Assembly: GCF_950295315.1 (NCBI RefSeq)
Contig: NW_026647636.1
Coordinates: forward strand, 1 to 64,000
Direction: 5' to 3'
Length of the DNA: 64,000 nucleotides
From: Erinaceus europaeus
Taxonomy: Eukaryota; Chordata; Mammalia; Eulipotyphla; Erinaceidae
A program made the position numbers and the translations under genes. The notes below the pieces were generated by a model that had not been told where the DNA came from, ran no database searches, and saw only the letters and a program-made list of their open reading frames with translations. Below, piece after piece: positions 22,880 through 33,099 of this stretch (its first letter is position 1; each line of letters opens with the position of its first letter).

Positions 22880-23095
22880 AGGAAAACAGGGTGAAAATTA
22901 GAATAGTGTTTGTGCACTGCAACATAGTTAAGAACTAAAGGGAAGAGGTAGGTCGGGGAAGGAAGGGGGTTTGATGCCCCAGTGCATGATGGAAGTAAGA
23001 TTTAAGTTGGTGGTGGAATTCTGTACAGACATCTATCAGTGTCTTCCTCCCTCCCTCCCACCTTTTCCCCTTAGAGTTCTTAATGATGACAAAGC
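22880..23095 (+). mobile_element. Possible old L1 3'UTR fragment
   Basis: 'gtgcatgatggaagtaagat' and 'aagttggtggtggaattctg' resemble the 'catgatggcagagg...gggggttg' pattern of the short L1 3'UTR at 59120-59330. It is weak and diverged. Confidence 0.4.
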
Positions 23096-23114
23096 TGACC
23101 ACAAGTAGTCTATG

Positions 23115-23419
23115 GGTTTTTTGTTTTGTTTTGTTTTTTAATATTCATTTATTCTCTTTTGTTGCCCTTGTTTTATTGTTGTAGTTATTATTGTTATTGT
23201 TACTGATGTCGTCATTGTTGGATAGGACAGAGAGAAATGGAGAGAGGAGGGGAAGACAGAGAGGGGGAGAGAAAGATAGACACCTATAGACCTGCTTCAC
23301 TATCTGCGAAGCGACTGCCCTGCAGGTGGGCAGCCAGAGGCTTGACCCAGGATCCTTTTGCCGGTCCTTGCACTTTGCACCATGTGCGCTTAACCCGCTG
23401 CAGCTACCGCCTGACTCCC
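23115..23419 (-). mobile_element. Group A SINE
   Basis: Complete minus-strand copy. Tail with (TTTTG)n at the left, then 'ctcttttgttgcccttg', and head end 'cagctaccgcctgactccc' at the right. Near-perfect duplications acaagtagtctatg (23101-23114) and acaaacagtctatg (23420-23433) flank it. Confidence 0.95.
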
Positions 23420-23433
23420 ACAAACAGTCTATG

Positions 23434-24871
23434 TTTTATTCTATGTTTTCCTTCTCTTTTTCTTGTTTCTTTTTAAAATCTCTTTTCAAAAATATTTATT
23501 TCCACACATATAGATGTGTTACAGGATGCATGATCATTTTACCAGTGATACTTATATTTATTTACTTTTCACAAACTATAAACGAACATCATTCATTTCC
23601 ATATGAGAGAACGAGTAAAATTATCTGTCAAAAGATATGATTTTAATGTTATGGATGTAGCATGTCTCCCTACAAAATGCAAATCAACACACAACTAAAT
23701 GGATTTATTGTAACATACACATCCAGGAAAAATTTTCCTCAATTTAAAATTAAAACCAACTGCAAAAGGCTTTTTCTCACAAAAAAGCAAACATAAACAC
23801 ATCTCAAGCCTTTAATCGAAATAAAGGAATGATAATTCAGTATTAAATTTTTGTTTATGTTATTGCATTCATTGGCCCTAAAATGTTTCAATACATTCAT
23901 TTTAGAAGATTGTCTTTACATTTTACCTGTTATATAATATCACATTAAATTAAACATTCTCTTTTTCTCTGTCTGTGTTTCTTTCAGAAAAATATTTTTA
24001 AAAGGAGATGTAAAAGAAAAATATAGGTTGCACAATTAATTTTATGAATGACATATATTTTACATATCAATTAGGATTTTGTATCAACTTTTAAACAACT
24101 TTTTGGAGCATCTTGTGTGTATACCACACATTTTTACTTTTATTATGTAATTAGGTGTTTTTCAGTATTAAAGAGTGCTGTTCTCCTGCTTTATTCCAGG
24201 TAGTCTTTATAACAGTCAATTCCAATCAGGATTGCTCCACAATCTCTTAGCTCCCATATTCTATTGAATTATCCTTATAAGTGCTCTCTGATGCCTCATT
24301 CAACTGCATTTTAAATTATGTAAGACATGTTTCAATTACTCAGAACATACTAAAAGTGCTTTTTGGACCTAATTTTATATTATTAAAATGTAAGTCATTT
24401 CTGTTTGAGCAGTTTAAACTCTTTATCTGTATATTAAAATTCTGAGTCACATGTTGATAGACAAATTTTTGATCTGTACAACTTGTAATATTGTAAATGT
24501 AGAGCTTAATTAGCCTGTATAACTAGTAAGAATTTTGATTGAACCTTTATGAACACAATTTATGTATAAAAGTTGATAAACATCTTAGTTTTGTCTTTAA
24601 ATGTCTATAAAATATCTCCATAATTGTGATAGATTCCCATTCAGTTGCTGATTTTTATTTTAATTTAAAACAAATATCTACAAATGTTTCCTATTTATGT
24701 TGATGCAGATTTCCACACTGTTGGTATTAGGAATTTCTGGAGCACTTCAGATGTCATTGGTCGTAATTTGTTGCAAAAATTCTTGCACTCTTGCTCTATC
24801 TTTAAAGATGAGATATTAAGTATAAAGAAAACACTGGAATGCATGGAGCTGGATCATGTAGAGCATTTAGT
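23434..24871. other. Gene-free AT-rich stretch
   Basis: No repeat recognised. A 66-codon ORF at 24684-24884 has no motif I know and runs into a SINE head, so I treat it as chance. Confidence 0.5.
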
Positions 24872-25095
24872 GACTGGGAGATAGTTCATCCAGCAGAGCA
24901 TACACTTTATCATGCATGAGGAACCAGGCTGAAACCCTTAGCACCATATAGAACAAAATGCATGGGACCAACAGAAGCATCATAAATAGTGGAGTGGTAC
25001 TATGGTCTCTCTCTTTCTCTGTGTCTCTGTCTCCTCTGTTTAACCTGTCTTCTATTTGAAACGTCTGTTGAGAGTAGTGTAAGTGTGCATACATA
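24872..25095 (+). mobile_element. Group D SINE, diverged
   Basis: 'gactgggagatagttcatcc', 'agcagagcatacactttatc', 'gaggaaccaggctgaaaccc', then a CT-rich stretch. The tRNA-like head is group D. Confidence 0.65.
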
Positions 25096-25445
25096 AACCC
25101 CAGCACAATGTCAAATAAAATATTTTCATTACATGAAGGCCAGTCAAATAGTTACTTTGTCAAGCCTAGCGGTCACATTTGAGCCCGCAGTGCAGCAAAC
25201 TGGAGTACAGTGGGACTGGAGGACATATTGCAGAAGACAGAACTAAAGTAGCATAACAGTCAGTAGCTGTCAAGATTTTGGCGGAAAGTTGTAGAAAGGG
25301 TAAAGACATGCAGACGGCATGCTTTGGACAAATAACGCTGCATGATTACTATAATGGTGAAATCAGAACACTATGCTTTCCTTAAATACCTATAACTCTA
25401 ATGTAAGGTATGGGTATAGTTCATAACAATGCATTTATATCTGTC
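25096..25445. other. Gene-free stretch
   Basis: About 350 bases, including a locally less AT-rich part at 25160-25330; no gene or repeat recognised. Confidence 0.5.
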
Positions 25446-25460
25446 AGTTTTAACAATTCT

Positions 25461-25699
25461 TTTTAATGTTTATGTTTATTTATTTAAATATTCACTTATT
25501 TATTTATTATTGGATAGAGACAGAGAGAAATTGAGAGGGAATGGGAAGACAGAGAAGGACAGAGGAACATATATAACCCTGCTTCATCACTTGTGAAGCT
25601 CTCCCCCCACCCCCCACAGGAGGGGACCAGAGGCTTGAACCTGGGTCCTTGCGTACTGTAATGTGTGAACTTAACCAGGTGTGCTACCGCCTGTTCCCT
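25461..25699 (-). mobile_element. Group B SINE
   Basis: Complete minus-strand copy with 'ttggatagagacagagagaa', 'gcttcatcacttgtgaagct', 'aggcttgaacctgggtcctt', and head end 'aggtgtgctaccgcctgttc'. Flanked by agttttaacaattct (25446-25460) and agtttcaacaattct (25700-25714), one mismatch. Confidence 0.93.
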
Positions 25700-25829
25700 A
25701 GTTTCAACAATTCTACCACACTAATGGCAGGTGTTCATAATATAGGAAACTCTCAGGGTAAAAGAGCAAGAAAGGGGTTTATATGGAAATTCTCTGTATT
25801 TATGTTCTTTTTTTCTATAGACCTAAAAT

Positions 25830-26110
25830 AAAGTTTATTATTTTTTTATTGTTTTATTGAGGGGCTAATGGTTTAGATTATGGTTGTTAATATTAATACA
25901 TGATTACAGTTTCTCTCATCACACCTTGATAGGTACCTGAAGAATACTTTTACCCCCATATTTTTGGTGGAAAAGAATACTTTTCCACCATCATACAGTG
26001 AGACCCTAATGTTCTCTAGACCCTCTCACTTTACTTCCTTCCCCAGAGCCCTTTGCTTTGCACACACTGTTTTTTTTTACCTATATGAGACATGATGTAA
26101 GTTTGATCAA
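25830..26110 (-). mobile_element. Probable old L1 3'UTR fragment
   Basis: Starts on + with T-rich sequence and 'gaggggctaatggttta', similar to the complement of the 'taaaccattaat' end of the short L1 3'UTR (59290-59310). The rest, with 'ccaccatcatacagtgagac', is compatible with an older relative. Assignment is tentative. Confidence 0.45.
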
Positions 26111-28074
26111 GTCTCAAGAGAGTAGGTAAAATATCACTTGTATAAAATAGCTTTTATATTTAAAATTAATTTTTAAATTATTGTTAATATGTCATATCTT
26201 ACATTATTGGCTGTTGCTGACTTTATAAGAAACTAAGAATGTATGTATTAAGTTTCATTATGATACAGAATAAACTTGGAAATAATCTATGTAGTTATAA
26301 TAGCATTAATAAATTTATAGTGTCAAGTGAAAATTTCCAAAAGTATCTACCAAATAAGATGAATGTATTTCATTAATAATAGTCAAATGGAAAATACACT
26401 AAGCATCTAGATTCAATTTTCTCCCTAACCTGTAACTGATGTTATTTTATTGTCATTTTAATATATAGTGTGATAATATTAGAACTGAAAAGAGTAAGAA
26501 TATTTTGTTGTCTTCCAGACTGACAAAGAACAAACTACTTAATCATAAATCAATTTTCATCTTTACACTATTAAACTAACACACTTAATTTGATCCTAAC
26601 TCTGGTGTTAAAATAATCATTTTCTAGGTTAAATGCTGGCAAGGTTCTTTGATTTTTATGTAAAAAATATGAATGTTATGAATTACTTGAAGTATAGGGA
26701 GTCTCTCCATTCTTGATGGCATGAGATCAATTATTCATTAAAGCTAGATTACATGAGAAAAATCTCCTTTGACTGAAAGATCTTGTAAAGTGTTTTACTT
26801 TAGAAGTAAATTGACAAAATAAATGTTGATACTCAATAAACTCAGAGCAAAGCTTATTCAAGTAATGGTTTTCACAGACAAGTATCAGTAAAACTATACT
26901 TCCTTCAAGGCAGTTTTTTTATATACTTGTGAGCAAATCACCAAGGTCTTATAGGACATGGGTTAACGTAGGTAGAAATGTAAAAACAAAAATACGAACA
27001 ACTTGCAGCTTTATCCAACATACTGAATGCTTTATGTAACTGAAATAATCATGCTGAAGTGTAATGCTTTTTTTTTTTTCAGAAAACTGAAAAATCTCTT
27101 GAATATTCAAAACAAGGTTTATTTAGTATTATGGATACATTTAAATGTTCTCTCCCATGATATCTCTTGTAGATGGAGATCTTTTAATAGTCTGTGGCCA
27201 TAATAATAGTAAGGTTTATACATAGGCAATACTACTGTTCAGTCTGTGAACAGTCTGCTCAACTTCTGGAGTACATAACTTTCTTGACTGCCTTGTGATG
27301 TCTCTGTCCATAGAGAAAGGTGAGCAGAATGTACATTCCAAGGACTGGACATCCATCTTTGGAACCTCTGAGTTTTGAAGTGTATTTCATGATTCAGTTA
27401 GCTATCACATCACTTCCATCAACTTCTACACTAAAATGTATAGGTGAAATAGAGAAGAATAATAATTCAGAAGCTAACACATAACATTTTCACAGAAAAC
27501 ATAATCTCTGAGCTAGTTTAGAGCCAAAGGAGAAAGTCCTTAAGTTGAAAAAGAATAAGAACAAATAGCTAGAGAAATATGTACACACAGTGTTGCAAAA
27601 CTTTAAACAATCCTGTGTGGAATTAATGAATGAATTTATAAACCATGAAGGCATGTGTATGTGTAAGTATGGGTTAAAGTTGAGACAACACAGCTAAATA
27701 AGAGCCGGGATAAAAAAAAAATTAGTTATATCATGATTATTCTATTACTTATTTCTGAAAATACAAAAGATATTTTAAGCAGTAATGACATAGTCATTTC
27801 TGGGGCCACAGCTACTGCTTCTTTATACAAGTTAACAGGAATAACCTACCCTTCACTGATAATGTCCTTGATTCCATTTCAAAGACTTACCCTGAACAGG
27901 TCTCAACACAAGAACACAAATTAAAGGGGTCTGTTGTAAATTTCCCATGGTTGCCTGTATATTGTGTCACCACAGGGGTCCTCAGAGATTCTTTATGCAT
28001 GCATTCAAGAAAGTATAGTAAAGGATTGATAAAGAAGACATTTGGGGGTTGGGTAAACAGCATAATTATTATGC
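26111..28074. other. Gene-free AT-rich stretch
   Basis: About 2 kb without a recognised repeat. The only listed ORFs (63 and 88 codons near 27733-28153) lack motifs, and one overlaps an L1 fragment. Confidence 0.55.
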
Positions 28075-28503
28075 AAATTATTTTTATTGATTTACTATAG
28101 GATAAGAGAGGTACAATTCCTAACACCAGAGTTATACATCCCATCCCCTCCATTGGAAACTTCCCTATTCTTTATCTCTCTGGGAGTATGGATGCAGGAT
28201 CATTATGGGATACAGGATCATTATGGGGTGTAGAAGCTGGAAAGTTTGGCCTCTGCAATTGCTTCTGGGGCATGTCAATCCATGCCACCCAGCCTGTCCC
28301 TATCTTTCCCTAGTGGGTAAGGTGAGGTTCTAGGAAACATTGGTGAGGTTGTCTACACAGGGAAGTCAGTTTGTCATCATGTTACCATCTGCAGTTTGGT
28401 GGCTGAAAAGCATTAAGATAAAAAAGCAGAACAAACTGTCTAATAATCAGGAACCTAATGGTAAGAATATAGCAGATGAGATTTGGAGTCTTCATCCTGG
28501 AAG
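28075..28503 (-). mobile_element. Old L1 3'UTR fragment, left part, split by a half-L1
   Basis: The complement follows the L1 3'UTR end, with 'cccatcccctccattggaaa', 'tctctgggagtatgg', 'tgtccctatctttccctagt'. The same element continues at 30464 after the half-L1. Confidence 0.82.
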
Positions 28504-29129
28504 AAGCTAGGAAGTTGAGGACTTCTGGGAGGCATGGCCATGGAATAACTGGGACCAAATCACTTCTCCTCCCAAAACAACAAATAAATACAACAAGAGA
28601 CCCAACTGAAGTCATAATATACAGCCTCAGGTGGGTGCTTGTGTGTGTTTGGATTGAAAAGGGGCATGGGCGTGGGTTGAAGAACTTCAAAGTAAATCAG
28701 AGATCTGGGTGGCTCAGGCACTGAGCTGTGCCATTTTGGCGATTTCACTTTCAGCACAGCAAGCAAGTAACATTGTTCCTAGTGTCAGAAGAAAAGGGAC
28801 AGGACCTTAAAACCTCTCAGTTTTTGACTGGGGTGGGGGGGCTTTAGCTTTTTGAATTTAAGGCAAGGACACAACATAAAACAGAGAATTTGTCACCACA
28901 AGATAACCCAAAGAAACCCTACCCCCACCCCATCCCACCCGCCACAGCTTATACAAACAAGAGAAACCTAGAGATCACAATATCATTACCTGCTGGCCAT
29001 CAATAACCAGCACAAAGAAATGTGCAAGCAGAGAAACAGAACTAAACAGCCAACTATGCCATATGAGCCAAACAGAAATGAAACATAGGAAATCCAAGGA
29101 ATTACAGATTTAGAGAGACTCTCAGAGAC

Positions 29130-29938
29130 AGACTACACAGAGCTCATTATGAGGACTCTCCAAGGAATTAAGCAAGAATTAAAAGAGCATGTTTCAAGGA
29201 ATTAAAATGCATGAGAGAGGAATTTATAACAGAGATCACTAAGAATCATCAAATTTTGAAAGAACTTCAGTCAGAATTCCAGGGAGTAAAAAACACTCTG
29301 GCTACAACTCATGCCCAGACAGAAGGCTTAGGAAATAGATCCACACATTCAGAAGAAATAATCTCCAATCAAGAAGATTCAAAGATGAGTGAGAGGAATG
29401 GTCTAGGAAGACTGAAGCACCTCTCTGTGATATTGTTGACTCCATCAGAAGATCAAATATAAGAGTGATAGGTATATCTGAAGAGGAGGACAAGGCCAAA
29501 GACTCAGAGTCCATTTTTCAGAGCAGTTTTAACTGGGGACTTCCCTCACTTAGGAAACCATCAGAACATGAGGTCCAAGAGGCAGAATGATCACTCAGAT
29601 TTACAAATACAAAAAGACCAATACCAAGGCACACTATTGTAAAACTATCAAAAGTCAAGGACAAGGAAAAAAATTTGCTGGCTGCTAGGGAAAGGAGAGG
29701 TTACATATTAAGGCAGAGCTATAAGACTTTCATCAGATTTCTCTTTACAAACTCTAGAGGCAAGGAGAAAATGGAATGGCATATTCAAATTTCTAAAGGA
29801 AAGGGAATTCCAGCCAAGAATATTATATCCTGCAAATTTAACCTTTAAATATGAGGGGAAATAAAGGTTTTATCAAATATTCAAGAACTAAAGGAATTCA
29901 CAACAATCAACCTTACCTTACAAGAACTAATGAACTGA
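29130..29938 (+). pseudogene. ORF1 relic of the half-L1
   Basis: The N-terminal part shows a coiled-coil-like frame at 29211-29400 (MREEFITEITKN, KELQSEFQGV). The C-terminal domain is readable in another frame as SDFSLQTLEARRKW, FKFLKEREFQPRILYPANLT and KELKEF-type residues, ending ELMN at a TGA at 29936-29938. These align with residues about 233-304 of the L1-A ORF1 protein. Several frameshifts and stops make it non-coding now. In intact form this family binds the element's RNA. The exact start is unclear. Confidence 0.7.
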
Positions 29939-30139
29939 GTCCCACCAGAAAAGAGGAAGCAAAGTAATATACATTCCAAACACCAAGTTGCAGATGCTAC
30001 CATGATGTCATCCTGACTTGCCCAGACAGACGACCTCACCAGTGTACCCTTGAACTCCACCTCTCCAGAGTCCTGCCCCAGTAAGGAAAAATAGGGACAG
30101 GCTGGGAGTATGGATCAACCTGTCAATGCCCATGTCCAT

Positions 30140-30244
30140 CAGAGCCACCTCTCCAGATTCAAAGGAGGTCTCGAAACTTTACATCAGGCTCAACCTGAAG
30201 CTATTGACTGGCTACGGAAGAAGGGCAAACACTAGAAGAAGAAG
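30140..30244 (+). mobile_element. Short insert with a (GAA)n tail inside the half-L1 tail
   Basis: About 105 bases interrupt the otherwise collinear L1 3'UTR between 'cccatgtccat' and 'ctattacagaagccag' (compare 31275-31310). Its end 'ttgactggctacggaagaag', then 'ggcaaacactagaag' and GAA repeats match the end of the element at 43809-44001; upstream parts match only loosely. Its target duplication is not clear. Confidence 0.7.
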
Positions 30245-30463
30245 AAGAGAAGCTATTACAGAAGCCAGACTTCCCACCTTCTGAACCCCATAATGACCCT
30301 GGGTCCAGAGAGATAAAGAATAGGAAAGCTTCCAATGGAGAGGATGGGATATGGAACTCTGGTGGTGGGAAATGTGTGGAATTTCACCCCTCTTATTCTA
30401 TGGTTTTGTCAATTTTCTATTTTACAAATAAATTAAAAAAACAAACAAAAAAGCTAGGGATTT

Positions 30464-30970
30464 CATTTTAGGTATATACCAAGGGGCCTATGACTTTATT
30501 AATTATTTCTGAACCTGACAGCTAACATACAGGTGGGCTAAAGGGGTTGTTTGGGGAGATGTTGTCAGAATTGAAAATGGGAATAGAAAACTGCATTAGG
30601 GAATAGAGTAGCTCCCAAATATGGGAAAAATGTATAAACACCATTAACTGTAAACCCCATCAATCTGATCTCAGTTCTGTATTCAGTAAAGGAGCCTCTG
30701 CATCCCTGGAGGTCTGAGATCATATTCCATGGTCATAGCTAGGAACATTCTAGGACCCATCTTCCTTGGAGTGGCAGAGTTAGCTGACCCAGCCTCCCTT
30801 TTGAGAGTGGGACAATCCCTATTATTGTTGTTTTACATTGAGGGCAAGGTCTTATAGAGACCTACAATGCTGTTCCTTATTGAGATGACCAGCAATGGTG
30901 GAAAGAAGGATCTGTTAGAGAGAGGTCTATGTCTATCATATCTGTGTGGGAATCCCAGGATTCCCCAGAC
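30464..30970 (-). mobile_element. Old L1 3'UTR fragment, right part
   Basis: Continues 28075-28503. In reverse complement it matches 1060-1600 (blocks near 'ctcccaaatatggg', 'aaccccatcaatctgatctc', 'agggcaaggtcttat'). It defines a 3'UTR variant older than the L1-A type. Confidence 0.78.
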
Positions 30971-30974
30971 GAGG

Positions 30975-31110
30975 GGGTGGCCTGATAGTGACCAAAGGAG
31001 TCATCATTAAAGTAATGCAAATGACTTTTGCATTACCCTGAGGCTCTGAGTTCCCAGATCCAATGATCAGTACTACCATAAACTAGAACTGAGTGGTTCT
31101 CTGGAAAAAA
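30975..31110 (+). mobile_element. Group C SINE
   Basis: 'taaagtaatgcaaatgac', 'tgcattaccctgaggctctg', 'agttcccagatccaatgatc', 'actaccataaacta' follow the group C order, with an A-rich end. A GA-rich stretch (31110-31200) follows. Confidence 0.7.
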
Positions 31111-31224
31111 AAATAATAAAAAGAAGCAGAAGACAGGAGATGGGGGAGGAGGAGGAAGAGGACGAGGAGAAGGAGGAGACAAAGAACAGAAGGTGTTGGA
31201 AGAGTATTATTTGGCATTGAAGCA

Positions 31225-31480
31225 TCTGAAAAAATAGGCTTTAACAGGCTGTGGGTATGGATTGACCTGTTAATGCCCATGTCCAGCAAAGTAGCAATTA
31301 CAGAAGCCAGGCCTCCCACCTTCTGAAGCCCATTGAGATCTTTGGTCCATACCACCAGAGGGATAAAAATAAGAAAGTTTCCAATGGAGGGGATGGGATA
31401 TGACACTATGGTGATGAGAACCGTAAGAATTGTATCTCTATTATCCCACAATCTTGTTTGCCATTATTAAGTCAGCAATA
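31225..31480 (+). mobile_element. L1 3'UTR end fragment
   Basis: 'atggattgacctgttaatgc', 'cagcaaagtagcaattacag', 'ccaatggaggggatggg' and a final 'atcttgtttgcc' match the last part of the L1 3'UTR. An (AAT)n tail follows. Confidence 0.8.
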
Positions 31481-31527
31481 ATAATAATAATTAATAATAA
31501 TGATAATAATAATAACTTGAAAAATAA

Positions 31528-31735
31528 GAAAACACGAAGCAGATTGTGGACTGGATTTGTGTATTGTACCAAAGTAAAAGACTCTGGGTTTGGGAGTGGG
31601 GGTTCAGGTCATGAAACATGATGGCAGAAGAGGATCTAGAGGGGGTTGAAATGTTATGTGGAAAACTGAAAAATGTTACACATATGCAAACTACTGTATT
31701 TTACTGTTGACTATAAACCATTAACCACTTCTCCC
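31528..31735 (+). mobile_element. Solo copy of a short L1 3'UTR type
   Basis: Matches 59105-59330 from 'gaaaacac' through 'accaaagtaaaagactctgg', 'catgatggcagaagagga' to 'taaaccattaaccact'. No ORF2 sequence precedes it. Confidence 0.75.
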
Positions 31736-32037
31736 CCAAAAATGTATCTCCATAAATACAAGGTATTTTATATTCCATGTAGGGTTCATAAAATGTAATG
31801 TAATCATTAGAAAACAATAAGAAAAATTGATTAGAAATGATTTATTGTCATCTGCAGAATTAAATTAATCATTTCCACAGGACAAGCAGTAGGGTGGAGG
31901 ACAGGAGCAGTAGGGTGGAGGACAAGCAGATGGGTGTGAGGACAAGAGGTGATATCAATTTGGATATTATGAGAAGTATAGACTTGATACAATTTGGATA
32001 TAGGTGAGGACTAGGGACTTGAACTCTTATTCTTGTA
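31736..32037. other. Short gene-free stretch
   Basis: Includes a local tandem of 'gtagggtggaggacaag'-like units at about 31888-31940; otherwise nothing recognised. Confidence 0.5.
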
Positions 32038-32240
32038 TGTGGTGGTGTACCAGCTAGAGTGTGCATGTTACCAGGTGTAAGAATCAGGGTTCAAGTCCCT
32101 AGTCCTCACCTATGGGGGGGTTCATGAGTGATCAACTAGTGCTGCAAGTGTCTATCTTTCCCACTCCCTCTCTATTACCCCCTTCACTCTCATTTTCTAT
32201 CTCTATAAAAATAAAAAAATAAAAATAATAAAATCAAAGA
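32038..32240 (+). mobile_element. Group B SINE
   Basis: 'gtggtggtgtaccagctaga', B-box region 'gggttcaagtccctag', 'tcctcacctatggg', a CT-rich middle and an (AAAAT)n tail. Confidence 0.88.
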
Positions 32241-32599
32241 AAACAAGCTATACTAGGTAGTAGGTAAAGTTGACATGACTGATACATAATGACTAAGAAA
32301 AAGGGTTAGATGTTAAAGATAGCAGAATGGAATCAAAATATAGAAAGAAAGAAAGAAAGCTAATAGGATTCAGCTTGCTTTAGCTGATGAAAAATACCAG
32401 TATCAAATGATCAGCAGCTGATGCTGATTACTACATAGGACATATATTTTAAAGACCAATTCTTGCCAAACTGTATTGCTTTAATATAAAGCCTATGGAA
32501 AAGTATTCCTTTTTGTTGTGTGTGTGTGTGTTTTTAGTGAACTATCATTAATAAGTTATGTATAAACAGTATAGGTATAAAAGTATATGCCTTAAAGCT
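32241..32599. other. Gene-free stretch
   Basis: Short (GAAA)n near 32341 and a GT run near 32517; no gene seen. Confidence 0.5.
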
Positions 32600-33090
32600 T
32601 TAACTAGTGCCAAACAATATTAAAAACCAATAACTCCAACTCTTCATCTGCACTGTTCCAACCTTTAGGTCCATAGTTGGTCAACAATTTGTTTGGCTTT
32701 TTATGTTAACTCTCTTGTCAACTACCAGGTTCCAGATGCTAGCATGATGCTAATCAAACTTCCCTGGACAGACAATTCCACCAGTGTGTCCTGGAGCTTT
32801 GTTTACCCAGAGCCCTTCCACACTAGGGAAAGAGAAAGACAGGATGGGAGTATGGATCAACCAGTCAATGCCCATGTTCAGCGGGGAGGCAATTACAGAA
32901 GCCAGACCTTCAAACTTTTGCATCCCACAATGACCTTGGGTCCATACTCCTAGAGGGTTAGAGAATAGGAAATCTATCAGGGGAGGGGATGGGATACAGG
33001 GTTCTGGTGGTGGGAATTGTGTGAAGTTGTACCCCTCTTATCCTATGGTTTAGTCAATGTTTCCTTTTTATAAATAAAAAATTAAATAAA
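32600..33090 (+). mobile_element. 5'-truncated L1 copy (3'UTR end only)
   Basis: Collinear with the last 490 bases of the L1 3'UTR, including 'tggtcaacaatttgtttggc', 'ttccagatgctagcatgatg', 'cagcggggaggcaattacag' and the AATAAA tail. It appears to be a truncated retrotransposition event. The flanking duplication is not clear. Confidence 0.85.
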
Positions 33091-33099
33091 AAATAAAGT

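Larger units (their letters stand above)
28517..30450 (+). mobile_element. Half-L1 (HAL1-like) element: ORF1 plus 3' tail, no ORF2
   Basis: A 5'UTR-like start ('gaggacttctgggaggcatgg') is followed by an ORF1 relic (about 29130-29938). Right after its stop comes an L1-type 3' tail (29940-30430) with 'catgctaccatga'-like, 'gtcaatgcccatgtcc' and 'cttattctatggttttgtc' blocks, then AAATAAA and A-rich sequence. No endonuclease or RT sequence lies between. Imperfect duplications aagctaggaagtt (28504-28516) and aagctagggattt (30451-30463) bound it, which argues for a complete insertion of about 1.9 kb. Half-L1s (HAL1) are a known class of mammalian non-autonomous L1 derivatives. Alternative: one L1 copy that lost ORF2 by deletion. 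Confidence 0.75.

Noticed and set aside
24684..24884. 66-codon frame in otherwise unique DNA
   Set aside because: No known motif, runs into a SINE head, and a frame of this length is expected by chance in 64 kb.
28382..28766. Overlapping frames on both strands near 28.4-28.8 kb
   Set aside because: They straddle the boundary between an old L1 3'UTR and the half-L1 5'UTR; no domain is visible.
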